DNA of 64,000 nt from contig JAJHZJ010000531.1 in assembly GCA_023548195.1 (NCBI GenBank), positions 9,411,900 through 9,475,899 of the forward strand, written 5' to 3'. A program made the translations under genes and the position numbers. The stretch's first letter is position 1; each line of letters opens with the position of its first letter. Below, piece by piece: positions 34,380 to 44,789 of this stretch. Source of the DNA: Bettongia penicillata ogilbyi (lineage: Eukaryota; Chordata; Mammalia; Diprotodontia; Potoroidae). Below the pieces are notes generated by a model that saw only the letters and a program-made list of their open reading frames with translations, did no database searches and was not told the origin of the DNA.

Positions 34380-34880
34380 ATTTTTAAAATTATTTTTTAT
34401 CTTGAAATTACCCTTTCCCCTTTATAAAATATTTTATTTTTACCTAATAACATGTCAAAACAATATTTTTTTTTAATTTATTTAACTTTTTACATTCATT
34501 TTCACAAAATTTTGGGTTCCAAATTTTCTCCCCTTTTTCCCCTCCCCCCACCCCAATACACCAAGCAATCTAATTTTCCCTATCTCCAATCTGCCCTCTC
34601 TTCTATCCTCCCTCCCTTCTCTTGTCCCCATCTTCTCTTTTCTCCTGTAGGACCAGATGACTTTCTATTCCTCATTAACTGTATGTCTTCTTTCCTAGTA
34701 GCAACAACAATACTAAACTTAAACTTTTTTTTACAAGTTTTGAATTCCAAATTTCATCTATCCTTACTTCTCCCCCTTCTTTCCTCCCTCCATGACATGG
34801 CAAGTAATCTCCTATAGTTTACACGTGTGCATTCATGTAAAATATTTCCATATTAGTCATTTTAAACAGAAGAATTTGAA
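34380..34880 (-). mobile_element. L1/HAL1-like 3' UTR fragments
   Basis: 34420-34462 is an antisense L1 3' terminus. From 34465, TTTTTACATTCATTTTCACA and TTTGGGTTCCAAATTTTCTC start a purine-rich (minus strand) HAL1-like 3' UTR, as at 38590 and 55200. The long C/T-rich plus frame here (34452-34817) is an artefact. Confidence 0.65.
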
Positions 34881-35079
34881 TCAAAAAAGAATATTCAATA
34901 ATGTGCAAATGTTTCCCTTTGAATATGGGAACATGCTACATGATACTTTGTTCAGAGCTTTTTTTTATTATAAGGATGGTTTAAAAAAGTTTACATAGAC
35001 AGAGGGCATGTGTATGTATGTGTTGATTATGTTGGTATGATCTCCAAAAAAAAAATGAAGGGGGAGGGGAGAGAGAGAA

Positions 35080-35515
35080 TGCGAAAATTGTTTTCATAAA
35101 AAAGGGGCACAAGGAAGAGCCTTTACAATGCAGGAGAAAATTGTAGGGGTGGCAGGCAAAGCTTGAGCCTCACTCTCATTGAAACTGGCTTGAAGTAGGA
35201 ATGATGAATTGTGTGCATGCACATGTGTTTCCATGTGTGTCTGTGGGTGTGTGTGTGTGTAAAAAAGTAAAAAAAAAAAGACGAGGTAGCAATGTTGATC
35301 TCAGACAAAGAAAAAAGCAAAAATAACCTAACTGAAAGAGATAATCAGAGAAATACATTTTACTATAAGGTCACATCGACAAATAAATAAAAAAAAATTA
35401 CATCAGGTTTTACTGATAGAAACCTTATTTCTTAAATATATATTGAGTGTAGAACTGAGTTAAATCTATAAGCATAAGAGTCATTCTCTAACTAATACAA
35501 CTGATAAATTTTTGT
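35080..35515 (+). mobile_element. L1 ORF1-ORF2 spacer and ORF2 endonuclease fragment
   Basis: GAGCCTCACTCTCATTGAAAC (in part) at 35165-35185 matches the antisense spacer of L1 copy A near 25035. A TG microsatellite (35222-35262) follows. Then GCAATGTTGATCTCAGACAA begins an endonuclease segment to about 35510. Confidence 0.6.
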
Positions 35516-35561
35516 CATTGTTCTTCGTCCTTTGTTCTCAAAGAGAACCATGGCATTGAAG

Positions 35562-35845
35562 TCAAAGGATATGAACAAGAATTTTTCAGAAGAAGAAATC
35601 AAAGGTGTCTATTGTCATACGAAAAAATGTTATCCACTTCCAAAGACAGAACTGATGAACTCTAAGTATAAATTGAAGTATAATTTTCTCACTTTCTTTT
35701 GTCTAATATGGAAATTTTTTGCATGATTCTGCATCTATGATTGATACAATGTTTGCCTTCTCAGTGGGTGGTCAAGGGAGTTAAAAGGAAGGAGAAAATT
35801 TGGGACTCAAAATTTAGAAAGAAAAAAATGTTAAAATAAACAAAT
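35562..35845 (+). mobile_element. L1 3' end (ORF2 C-terminus and 3' UTR), first of two in tandem
   Basis: Plus frame SKDMNKNFSEEEIKGVYCHTKK matches the L1 ORF2 KDMNR.FSEEEI..IY.HMKK segment (also at 3825-4064 minus). It runs into a 3' UTR with GCATGATTCTGCATCTATG, TTGCCTTCTCAGTGGGTGG and a terminal GTTAAAATAAAC. An internal deletion joins the coding segment to the UTR. Confidence 0.8.
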
Positions 35846-36300
35846 ACTGCATTATAAAAAGAGTGATGAATAGGATTCCCCCCACCTTGAAATGCTTATA
35901 TGAATTCATGTGAACTGAAGTGAATAAAATCAGGAGCACATTGTACACAATGAAATCAATGTTATAAAGATGAACAAGTTTGAAAGACTTGCCTATTCTA
36001 CCAAGATAAAAATGCAAGTCATTTCCAAATTCTCATGATGAAAAGGGTTATTGACCTCTACAAAGAGAAGTAATGAATTCTTAGTGACTATTGAAGCATA
36101 TTTTCTTTAGTTTTCTTGCTTTTCTTTTACTATTTACAACATGGTTAATATGGAAATGTGTTTTGCATGATTTCATATGTACACTTGATATCATATTGCT
36201 TGCCTTCTCAATAGGTGGGCCAGGGTGTGAAGGACAGGGAAAATTTGGGACTCATCACTTTAAAAAATGTTAAAAATAAATAAAATGTATGTTTCTAAAC
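35846..36300 (+). mobile_element. L1 3' end, second of two in tandem
   Basis: Landmarks are GAGCACATTGTACACAATGA, TTTACAACATGGTTAATATG, TTTGCATGATTTCATATGTA and ATTGCTTGCCTTCTCAATAG, ending with GTTAAAAATAAATAAAAT. It follows directly on a similar, shorter copy in the same orientation. Confidence 0.85.
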
Positions 36301-36589
36301 TGTAGAAATAAAACAAAACTCAAAAGAATGTTGTGAGACAATTGTACCAATTCACCCATGACTGGATTTCTGATGTCCAGAGTTGTCCATTCCTTATGTT
36401 TTTGGACTTTTTCAACATATTATTCAATGATTCTGAATTTGTTTTTTGTGTAAAAATATTATTTCTTCCATGGGATAGCTTTTGGGGAGGAAGTATATTT
36501 GGAAAGTCCATGATGATGCAAAAAAAAAAAAAGATCACTAAAAACTTAACAAAAGGAAGAAATGGAAGATGTTATGGATAAACTGTCAT

Positions 36590-36960
36590 GTGATCTTGCC
36601 AAGATCATGCACAACGAATCAGGTACCTGAGGATGGAGAAGGATCCATGTAATTCTCTACTTTAAAAAGTGGGAAGATAAGTTTATAAATTAAAGATAAA
36701 AGATCTTGACTTTCATTTCTGGCATATTCTAAAATATATTTTGGTGATGGTGTTAGAAAGAATAGCAGTCATTAAAAGCTAGTATTACTTCCTAAAAGAT
36801 TAGTCCATGCCAGATGACTCTAATTATACTTCTTCTTCCACAGTGCTACTAGACTAGTAAATGAAGGAATGCTGTGATTATAGTTGATTTTTATTTCAGC
36901 AAAGCATTTGATGAAGTCATGCCATACTTGTAAGCATTAATGATAAATATTCTATTCGTA
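36590..36960 (+). mobile_element. L3/CR1 LINE reverse transcriptase fragment
   Basis: Contains AGATTAGTCCATGCCAGATG and GTGCTACTAGACTAGTAAAT, then a segment translating to DFYFSKAFDEVMPYL, corresponding to reverse transcriptase motif A (DFSKAFD.V) of CR1/L3 elements. It degenerates after 36960. Confidence 0.75.
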
Positions 36961-37320
36961 AGTGAGCACTATCATTTCAGCATCACTGACATTGAAACAA
37001 AGAGAGGACAATTCAGGAGTCTTCCATTTCAGTTCAGAAAGGTCAGCATTCTACGCTTAGAGAAAATGATAAATTTTTAAAGATACATTTTCCCCCTGGT
37101 AGATTATGATGTTCATAATGTGCCATGATAACTATAGTATACAGGTAGAAAGGGTTGTCAAGGTGTCTCAGTAATTTATGAATCAAATATAAATGAAATA
37201 TTTTGGTGGATTTCTTTTTTTGGGGGGAGGAGAATTAGTGCTGTTTTTCAAAATGGGTCATGAAGTACTATGAAATATAAAATAAGTAGCTAAAACTATC
37301 GCTACATAAGTCTTGGGCAA
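36961..37320. other. Unique or fully decayed sequence
   Basis: Nothing recognised. It may be further L3/CR1 decay. Confidence 0.35.
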
Positions 37321-37329
37321 TATGATAAC

Positions 37330-37795
37330 AATAATTCCACAAAAAAGGAATGTTGAAGGGACTGTAGGAAAACAGGTCCATTGATGAGCTGCTTTGGCAC
37401 CTGTGATAGGGTACAACTATTCTAAAAGCGATATGCAAGTATACACAAAATTATTAAATACAACATGCACTTTGACCAAGCTATACCACTGCTAGGCCTA
37501 TACCTAGAAGAGATCAAAAAAAAGTAAAAGGACATTTATATCAATATATACCTACACACATACATGCACAAATGTACTACAATATAGATCTATATCTATG
37601 GATATATAGCTATACATAAACATGTATATAACTATACATGCATAACTCTTTGTGGGGTGGAAAAAATAGAAACTGAATGGATATTCAACAACTAAGGAAT
37701 GAATGAATATATTGTGGTATATGAATGTGGTAGAATATTATTGTGATGTAAAAATGGGGAAATAAGTGATTTCAAAAAGATGTGGAAAGACAAAA
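37330..37795 (+). mobile_element. Old L1 ORF2 C-terminal fragment
   Basis: TATGCAAGTATACACAAAAT, ACCACTGCTAGGCCTATACC and AGAAACTGAATGGATATTCA, then TATTGTGGTATATGAATGTG, follow the order of the L1 ORF2 C-terminus at 1-200. A CATA microsatellite (37545-37640) interrupts it. Confidence 0.75.
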
Positions 37796-37799
37796 AAAA

Positions 37800-37985
37800 T
37801 CTGTAAATTACAAGGACACTCATTAATTGGAGAATGGCTGAACAAGTTGTGGTACATGAATGTGATGGAATACTACTGTGCTATAAGAAATGATGAGCTC
37901 AATGATCTTAGAAAAAACATGGAAAGATGCATGGAATAATGAAGGGTGAAATGAATAGGACCAAGAGAACATTGTGTTCCTGTCT
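37800..37985 (+). mobile_element. Second L1 ORF2 C-terminal fragment
   Basis: ACTCATTAATTGGAGAATGG, TTGTGGTACATGAATGTGAT and GCTATAAGAAATGATGAGCT repeat the same region as the preceding fragment. It is less decayed and lies in the same orientation. Confidence 0.8.
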
Positions 37986-38009
37986 CAGTCATTTATTTTT
38001 CTTCAGTTT

Positions 38010-38150
38010 ATTGTAGCTTTTACAAATTTCATTTCTTCAGTAAAGTCTATTGCTTTATCTCTTATCCACAACATTTAGTATTAGTACCTGGCACAATAGC
38101 TTCTTAAAAATAGTAGGTACTTATTAAATGCTTTCTAGCTTGACTTAACT
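38010..38150 (+). mobile_element. L2/MIR-type 3' tail
   Basis: AGTACCTGGCACAATAGCTT, then AATAGTAGGTACTTATTAAATG (in part) match a decayed 3' end. Confidence 0.55.
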
Positions 38151-38560
38151 CTAACCAATTCAGTAACAGACTATAATTTCAGAGTATTCCTGATGAAACC
38201 TGCCACCCTCCTGTGTGTGTAGAGACATCAATTTTTGGAAATGGTCAATGAAGTGATTAGTTTTGCATCATTATCCACATTTATTATTTATTACAAGGAC
38301 ATTTTTGTCTTTTTCTCTACAGTGGGGAGGTAAATACATGAAAATAGAATTTTGTCCATTGAAAATTGAATTTAAATTGGATTTTTAAAGAATAATTGCT
38401 TGCTCTCCTTCCACTTCCTCCAGAAGTCAACATTAGGGAATATGATTCAAGTTTTTATCAATTAAATATCCGTTAAAATACATAGAAAGTTTCTCATTTG
38501 TTTTAGACACATAAAAGATTTTTTTTTTCATTTGGTGAAAGACGTTGGAGGCCATGTTCT
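38151..38560. other. Unique sequence
   Basis: Nothing recognised. Confidence 0.4.
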
Positions 38561-38564
38561 TTTT

Positions 38565-39500
38565 CTTTTTTTCTTTTTAAAATGTATTTATTTTAGTTTT
38601 CGACATTCATTTCCACAAGATTTTGAGTTCCAAATTTTCTCCCCATCTCTCTCCTCTCCCCACCCCAAGACACTTTACATTCTGAATACCCTTTTCCCCA
38701 GTCTGCCCTTCTTTCTATCATAACCCTCCCTTCCCTTATCCCCATTGTCTCTCTTTTCTCACAGGGAAAGATAGATTTCTATACCCCATTACCTGTATTT
38801 CTTATTTCTCAGTTGTATGCAAAAATAATTCTCAACAGTTGTTCTTAAAACTTTCAGTTCCAACTTCTTTCCCTTCCTCCCTCCCCACACATGCCCACTG
38901 TGAATGTAAGCAATTCATTATAGACATGTGTAGTTATGCGAAGGGCTACCATAATAGTCATGTTGTGAAAGATTAACCATATTTCCCTACATCCTATCCT
39001 GTTTCCCATTTTTTCTATTCTCTCTTTTGACCTTGTCCCTCCCCAAAAGTGTTTACTTCTAATTGTTCCCTTCTCTCATTTGTCCTCCATTCTATCATCC
39101 CCACTACCCCTACTTATCTCCTCTCCTACTTTCCTGTAGTGTAAGATAGATTTTCATACCAAATTTCCTCCTTAAGCCAAATGTCATGAGAGTAAGCTTC
39201 ACTTTTTTCCCTCACCTCCCCCCTTTTCCCCTCCATTGAAAAAGTTTTTTCTTGCCTCTTGTATGAGAGATAATTTGACCCATTTCATTTCTCCCTTTCT
39301 TCTCCCAATATATTCCTCTCTTACCCCTTAATTTTAGTTATTTAGATATCATCCCTTCCTATTCAACTCAACCTGTGCCCTCTGTATGTGTGTGTGTGTG
39401 TGTGGGGGGGGTGTAATCCCTCCAACTACCCATATACTGAGAAAGGTTTCAAGGATTACAAATACCATGATCTTTTTCTAAAGGCTTAAGTAAAAACATG
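38565..39500 (-). mobile_element. HAL1-like 3' UTR, nearly complete
   Basis: Read on the minus strand it begins with the segment that follows L1 ORF1 (ATTTGTAATCCTTGAAACC near 39450) and goes directly into about 900 bases of purine-rich 3' UTR, ending at an AATACATTTT-type tail near 38575. There is no ORF2. Shared blocks with 740-1303 and 55172-55855 include the complement of TTTCCTGTAGTGTAAGATAG. A GT/G-run lies at 39385-39412. Confidence 0.75.
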
Positions 39501-40840
39501 AAAAATAAGGAAAAATTCAACCTCCCATGTTGAAGAAATATACAAGAAATATAGCCATAGCTCTAATGTCTAGCTGAATAATAATTAACCAGTCCAGCTG
39601 ATAGTAGAACCCTTTAACAGTTCAGGCAAGGGGAAATATTAAAGAAGGGCTAACAGCTGGTTGTTCATATTGTCTTTTATTTTCTTATACTAAGAAACAA
39701 AACGGAAAGCACAAAGGCAATTAGAACCATCTTTGTCCTAATAAATAGTAAGACAAAAGAGCACTAAATTAATCAATAACAGAATTATATGTAACAACCA
39801 TAAACTCTTTCCTTTTTTTTTTTTTTAACTAAGGGTACCTTATCTAAAGACAGAGTAAACTAGTGATAGTTAACCTCTAGAGGATTATTTAACGTAGGGG
39901 AAAAGATATTAGACCTAGCTTCAGAAGAACTTCTTTCAGGTCCTTGACAAACCAATTACTATGCATAAGAAAAAAATTCTTATTTGCCTGGACAGTACAG
40001 ATCCAATGTGAATTGGAAATATTTGTTCAGCAGGAATTTGTACCTCCTGGAATAGTATAGTATAGATGATCAAATACGAATTCATTTTAAAATATTTTTA
40101 ATATGCATTTATGACTTTCATGTTTTAAACATTCCTTTGGTGATAGAGGAAATTTCATAATTGTCCTATACATTATATATATTGAGTAACTTTGTAACTA
40201 ATGGATCGAGCCTAGTACATTTACAGATAACTCAACAGATTGATTACCAGTGTAATTGGTTATGCAACACTCTCCTCATTGGTTGAATGATTACTGGCTC
40301 TTTATGAAGGATGAAATGGGTGAGAACTTGGCAGAGGAGGGTTTTTCTTCTGGCTTCTGCAGAGCACATGTACAATTCTAGGTTCTCTTCATGGGGGGAT
40401 CCTTGGAGGGATGAAAATACTTTGAAAGAAACTGACACATATCAAATCCAGTGTCTTAACATTATCCTGATTTTTACCTTCTCAGCTTGTCACATTACAG
40501 GTACAAGGGATCTCTCCCTGCCATCCTCTCCTCTCTCTTTTTCATGTATATTCAAGGTACCAGTGGGAAAGCAACTCATTCACTCTCTGTTTCTCATATA
40601 TTATAACAAACATAACTGCACTGTTTTCTAATAAGCATAACTCTACTGTAAGCATCTTGCATATCATAGATTGAGTTAAAATTAATGATATGTGATGGTC
40701 TTTGCATAACTCATATTTGGTGGGAATGTAATCATCTTTGAATATAACCTGAAGTGTTCATTCTCTATTAAGAAATAATGATGAGGAAAATGCCTTGCAC
40801 ATAGAATTATTTTCCCTAAACTACACAAACAATATTTGGG
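39501..40840. other. Unique sequence
   Basis: About 1.3 kb with no recognised repeat. The 106-codon plus frame at 40311-40631 has no known motif and overlaps a minus frame. I call no gene. Confidence 0.4.
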
Positions 40841-40847
40841 GGGAGGG

Positions 40848-40972
40848 TGTTTATGTATGTATATTTTATGTCTATAATTCTAGGTATGTATGTATACATA
40901 TATATCTATATGTGTATATGTGTGTGTATGTCTGTATGTGTACACACACATACACACATATGTATTGTATGC
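40848..40972. repeat. TATG/TG/CA microsatellite
   Basis: TATGTATGTATA, GTGTGTATG and ACACACATACACAC repeats. Source of the Tyr/Val/Cys-rich frames here. Confidence 0.9.
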
Positions 40973-41180
40973 ATATCATTTGGTTCAGCATCCTTTTTCT
41001 AAGGTGAGAAGAGTGAGTCAGTCTTTTAGCCTCAATGTCATTCTCTACTTCAGGGAAAAAATTGAAGTCCACCTTAGAGAGATGGATAAGATTCCAGAGA
41101 CATATATTTATTCATCTCTCTGTATTGATGATGCATTTTTTTTTTGTTTTAGTATAAAACAGGTGCCTCAGATTGAATAA
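40973..41180. other. Unique sequence
   Basis: No feature recognised before the LTR. Confidence 0.35.
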
Positions 41181-41707
41181 TGTGATTAAAGAAGATCTTC
41201 CCCACCCATTAATGGGCCTGCCCATTAAAGGGCATTTGATTGGGGAGATTTGTATGAAAGCCCACACTTTTTGTTAATGAGGCACTGATTCTCAAGGATT
41301 ATGATGTCCTAAGGCTCTGAAAAATGTATAAATACTCTAAGGTGAGCTTTTATTTTTGGGACTTACTCAGTGGAAGAAGGTTATTTGGCCAGATGAGACT
41401 CTGAGTAGCAATTGAGTCCCCTGACTTTGAAAACCCAAATATCGGTGCTTCACTCTCTGGTAACTATGGTCAGACAGTTGGACCTGTCTGTTGATCTGTG
41501 ATATATCTATTGCTTATGATCAGACAGTTGGAAGCCTGTCTGTTGGTCTTTATTTCTCTCCTTGTGTTTTTCTCTATTGGCGAATGATGTACGTGCTTGA
41601 TTAAAGGAGACTGTTAACCCCTCAAAAGTTGCCTTCTTTATAAAAAAGCAAATCAAAGAACCTTTGATAGTAGGCCCTCCTGTTTATGTAGGGGTGCTTT
41701 CTTTTAC
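41181..41707 (+). mobile_element. Solo LTR-like element, copy 2
   Basis: Sister of 18581-19260. It starts TGTGATTAAAGAAG and ends TTTTACA. A TATA box (TATAAATA, 41327-41334) lies in the middle and an ATTAAA poly(A) signal lies at 41600-41605, as expected for U3-R-U5. Two stem-loops, CAGACAG (41471-41477) with CTGTCTG (41484-41490) and the same pair at 41521-41527 and 41536-41542, lie in the presumed R region. No retroviral genes adjoin, so it is probably a solo LTR. Alternative: another kind of promoter-bearing repeat. Confidence 0.7.
41327..41334 (+). promoter_or_regulatory. LTR TATA box
   Basis: TATAAATA within AATGTATAAATACTC, about 270 bases upstream of the ATTAAA signal in the same LTR. 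Confidence 0.6.
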
Positions 41708-42090
41708 ACTCTCCCTGTGAAGCACATTGAGACAGACCCATGTACACATGAAATAACACAAAAATCTTATACTTTTCTAGATGAGACCTTGTCAGTGCCT
41801 TTTTGGAAATCCCTAGACATAACGCTAGTATGCTTATTGGAGTCTGACTCCCCCAGTATTGATTCTGAATTCCAGCTAAGTATAAAGCCAGGGATTCCTT
41901 GGGGTAGGTTGGTCTACGATGTAGGTGATGCTATAGTTCAGTCATGTAAGCTTTCAAGGTGTGTGAGCCTGCTGGTTCCATCACCACATTGGTCTGTATT
42001 AATCAATATTTGAGTCCCTATGTCAGCTGTTGAACAGCTGTTCTCAGTGAAATGCTTGAGGATAGCTTCAGTGAGTTCAACACATGAGCT
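41708..42090. other. Unique sequence downstream of the LTR
   Basis: A 98-codon plus frame (41717-42013) directly follows the LTR. It shows no retroviral or other motif that I know. No primer-binding site is visible after the LTR end. Confidence 0.35.
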
Positions 42091-42094
42091 TTAG

Positions 42095-42290
42095 TTTAAA
42101 GTAGGTGTGGGAAACCTGCAGCTTCTAGGTCATGTTTGGTTCTCTAGGTCCTCAAATGCAATGCTTTGACTGTATCCAAACTTCACCAAACAAATGTCTT
42201 TTTCTGTAAAACTTGAGCTCAATCAAAAAGCTACCCTCAAAGATATAGAAAGTCACATGTGGTCTCAAGGTCATGGGTTTCCTACCCCTA
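42095..42290. mobile_element. hAT-like palindromic non-autonomous DNA transposon
   Basis: The left end reads TAGGTGTGGGAAACCTGCAG and the right end is its approximate reverse complement (GGTTTCCTACCCCT). The two arms of about 90 bases are inverted repeats of each other throughout (left TCCAAACTTCACCAAACAAA, right in antisense). CAGGGGT-like ends with an 8-bp target are typical of hAT elements. A convincing target duplication is not preserved. Confidence 0.75.
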
Positions 42291-43075
42291 AAGGATTGAG
42301 TATATAGTCTTTTTCTATGCCAAATTTCTTTCTTACTTCCTGATTCCCAGCTGAGTTCTAGGTAGATAGGCAAATAACTTTGGGATAAAGACACTACAGA
42401 ATTATCCAAGGAGCTTGTGATCACGGTAGTTTAAAAACTGTGACTCAGTATTCATTCCCATGTTATTTAGCAGTAATGGAACAAAGCAAATTATGCATAC
42501 ACACAGTATGCCTAAAATAGTAGAAGAAATGAGAAGGAATGACTGATTTCACATTATTGCAGTCAATTGTTTCTTTCTGTTTTCTGATTGTAAATAACAT
42601 TGGCATATAGTAGTCTCCAGGAAAAAGAAGGAAAACTGACTTCAGGAACAAGACACACACCCTTGCTATGTAGCTATGAGTTATCTGCATACTTCACATG
42701 GTCAGTCAGAATGTATATTGTCTTACTCTAAGTCAAGTCCAAGTTTTTGTCACTGTGAGTAGTTAATGTGGATATAAGTAATATTCACGGAAGAAAATTG
42801 GAGGTGTGTTTAAGGACAAGGAAATTTATCCTGAGCAGCAAAATGGAGAAATGGAGAATATAGGTATTACTGTATAATTTCTCCCTTCCAATGAAAGGTT
42901 GGATCTTCAGAAAGAGAATGAAAGAACCATATAACTACTTCAATGGTTTCTAAGAATGGGATTTTTTTTTCATTAATGATGACAGAAAGTCCTGAAATGG
43001 TAAGTTCTTGCTGAGCTAAAGAACATGATCTTCATGAAATGGGGCTAAACAAAGAATTTTCACTGATGTGGTGAA
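42291..43075. other. Unique sequence
   Basis: No repeat recognised. Short open frames (42152-42424 and 42463-42690, minus) lack motifs. Confidence 0.4.
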
Positions 43076-43079
43076 GGCC

Positions 43080-43827
43080 CTGTTAGGGCCATTCAAAAGA
43101 GGGTGTGTGGAGTTTAACTGGTATATCATCCTCCTCTGGCAGTCCCCATGGACTGGAAACATTTGTGCCTTGGCCCTCTCCTGTTCACATATTTTATCAA
43201 TGACACAGCTGAAGACATATATGTCATGTTAATCCAATTTGACAATTGTAGAAAGCTAGGAGAAAAAGATAATAGTTTGAAGGACAGAATTAGGAAACAA
43301 AATATCACCAGACTGGAATGACTGGGCAAATGTAACAATACAAAATATGAATGGAAATCCCTTTATTTAAGAATTTAAAAATCAAAAGTGCAGACACAAG
43401 AGTATGGGAGATAAGGTTAGACAACAGCTACTGTAAAATGTACAGGGGTAAATATGAGTCAACCAGTATAATGTGGCTGCCAAAAACAAATGCTAATACA
43501 ACCATCAACTGGAAAGGAGAGCATCCAGTTCAAGTAAAGTAATACATATAGTATTGATGAGACCACATGTATAACATTATTTTCAGCTTTAGGTCTCACA
43601 TTTTGAGGCAGTCATTGATTAAAAAAAATAACCTAGACAAGATTGACCAAAATAGTTAAGTGTCTTGGAAGCAAGGTAATTGGAGACAAGATGGATGAAA
43701 TGGTCTCATTTAACTTGAAAAACAGAAAAATTAGTGGGAACATGTCTTAGCACCTTTGCCTCTGGAGGGAATAATGAAGTCAAATGAGCTCAAATAAAAA
43801 TGAGGTAGATTCTGGTTCAACTTTGTA
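43080..43827 (+). mobile_element. L3/CR1 LINE, left part (reverse transcriptase C-terminal region)
   Basis: Landmarks are CATATTTTATCAATGACACA, ATATGAGTCAACCAGTATAA, TGTGGCTGCCAAAAACAAAT and TTCAGCTTTAGGTCTCACAT, in the order of CR1/L3 elements (reverse transcriptase to 3' UTR). The element is interrupted at 43828 by a Tigger1-like transposon and resumes at 44637. Confidence 0.8.
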
Positions 43828-44636
43828 CAGGCATACTTCATTTTGTTATTCTTTTCTTTATTGTGCTTTGCAGAGATTGTTCTTTGGTTTTGCAAATTGA
43901 AGGTTTGTGGCAACCCTCACACAAGCAAGGCTGTTGAGGCCACTTTTCCAATAGCATGTGTTCACATCATGTCTGTGTCACATTTTGGTATTACATTTCA
44001 AATTCTCCATTATTATTATTTTTGTTATAGTGATCTGTGTTCAGTGATCTTTGATGTCACTATTGTCATTGTCTCAAGGCACTGTAAAAATACCCATATA
44101 TGACAGCAAACTTAATGGATAAATGCTATATATATTCTGGCTGCTCCACTGACTAGCCATTTCCCATTTCTCTCCCTCTCTTCAGGCATCCTTTTTCCCT
44201 ACAACATAACAATATGGAAATTGGGTCAACTAACAAGCACAAAATGACCTCTAAGTGAAAAGAAGAGTAAATTAATGTACCAAAATTCATTGATGTCTTA
44301 TTTTAATAAATTGGCACAGCTGCCCCAACTTTCAGCAAACACCATACTGATCAATCAACAACCTTTGACATTGAGTCAAGACCTTCCACCAGCAAAAAGA
44401 TTGTGACACACTGAAGGCTCAGATGGTGATTAATGTTGTTATCAATAAAATATTTTTAATATAAGATGTATAAATTTACTTTTTAGAGATAATGTTATTG
44501 CATACCTAATAGAGTACAGTATAGTGGGAACAACTTTTATATAAACAAACAAAATGCTTGTATGACTTGATTTATTGTGATATTTGCTTTATTGTTGTGA
44601 TCTGGAAATGAACATGCCATAGTAAGAAGGATCTGA
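43828..44636 (+). mobile_element. Tigger1-like (pogo) DNA transposon, internally deleted
   Basis: Begins CAGGCATACTTCATTTTG just after a TA dinucleotide (43826-43827), as expected for Tigger insertion. The left arm (to about 44270) has TGCAAATTGAAGGTTTGTGG and GTGATCTTTGATGTCAC-type blocks. The right arm (about 44271-44636) carries the remnant of the transposase C-terminus, readable as QDLPPAKRL and EGSDGD, then a TTGTGATATTTGCTTTATTG end. The central transposase coding region is absent, so the copy depended on another element's transposase. Confidence 0.85.
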
Positions 44637-44787
44637 ACTTGATTACCTGCAGGGATAAGTAAGTTTGCCCTGGAAGTTTTCAAGCCAAGGCTGACTGCCT
44701 ATTTATGAAGAATAAAGCAGCAAGAGTTTAGAACACTGTGCAGATGGACTAGGTGACCTTCAAAGTCCCTTCCACCTCTTTTCTTTT
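44637..44787 (+). mobile_element. L3/CR1 LINE, right part (3' end)
   Basis: CCTGGAAGTTTTCAAGCCAA, GGCTGACTGCCTATTTATGA and ACTAGGTGACCTTCAAAGTC followed by CCTTCCACCTC match the CR1/L3 3' terminus. It continues the copy broken at 43827. Confidence 0.85.
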
Positions 44788-44789
44788 TT

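Noticed and set aside
34452..34817. 121-codon plus frame
   Set aside because: Antisense of a polypurine HAL1-like 3' UTR; composition artefact.
40311..40631. 106-codon plus frame in unique DNA
   Set aside because: No known motif, no splice or promoter context, and a shadow minus frame; expected by chance at this AT content.
18581..41707. The two LTRs as ends of one 23-kb provirus
   Set aside because: Same orientation, but the interval holds unrelated minus-strand L1s, MIRs, a KDF1 pseudogene and an L3/CR1, and no retroviral genes. Target duplications do not match.
41717..42013. 98-codon frame just after LTR copy 2 as a retroviral gene
   Set aside because: No gag, protease, polymerase or envelope motif and no primer-binding site.
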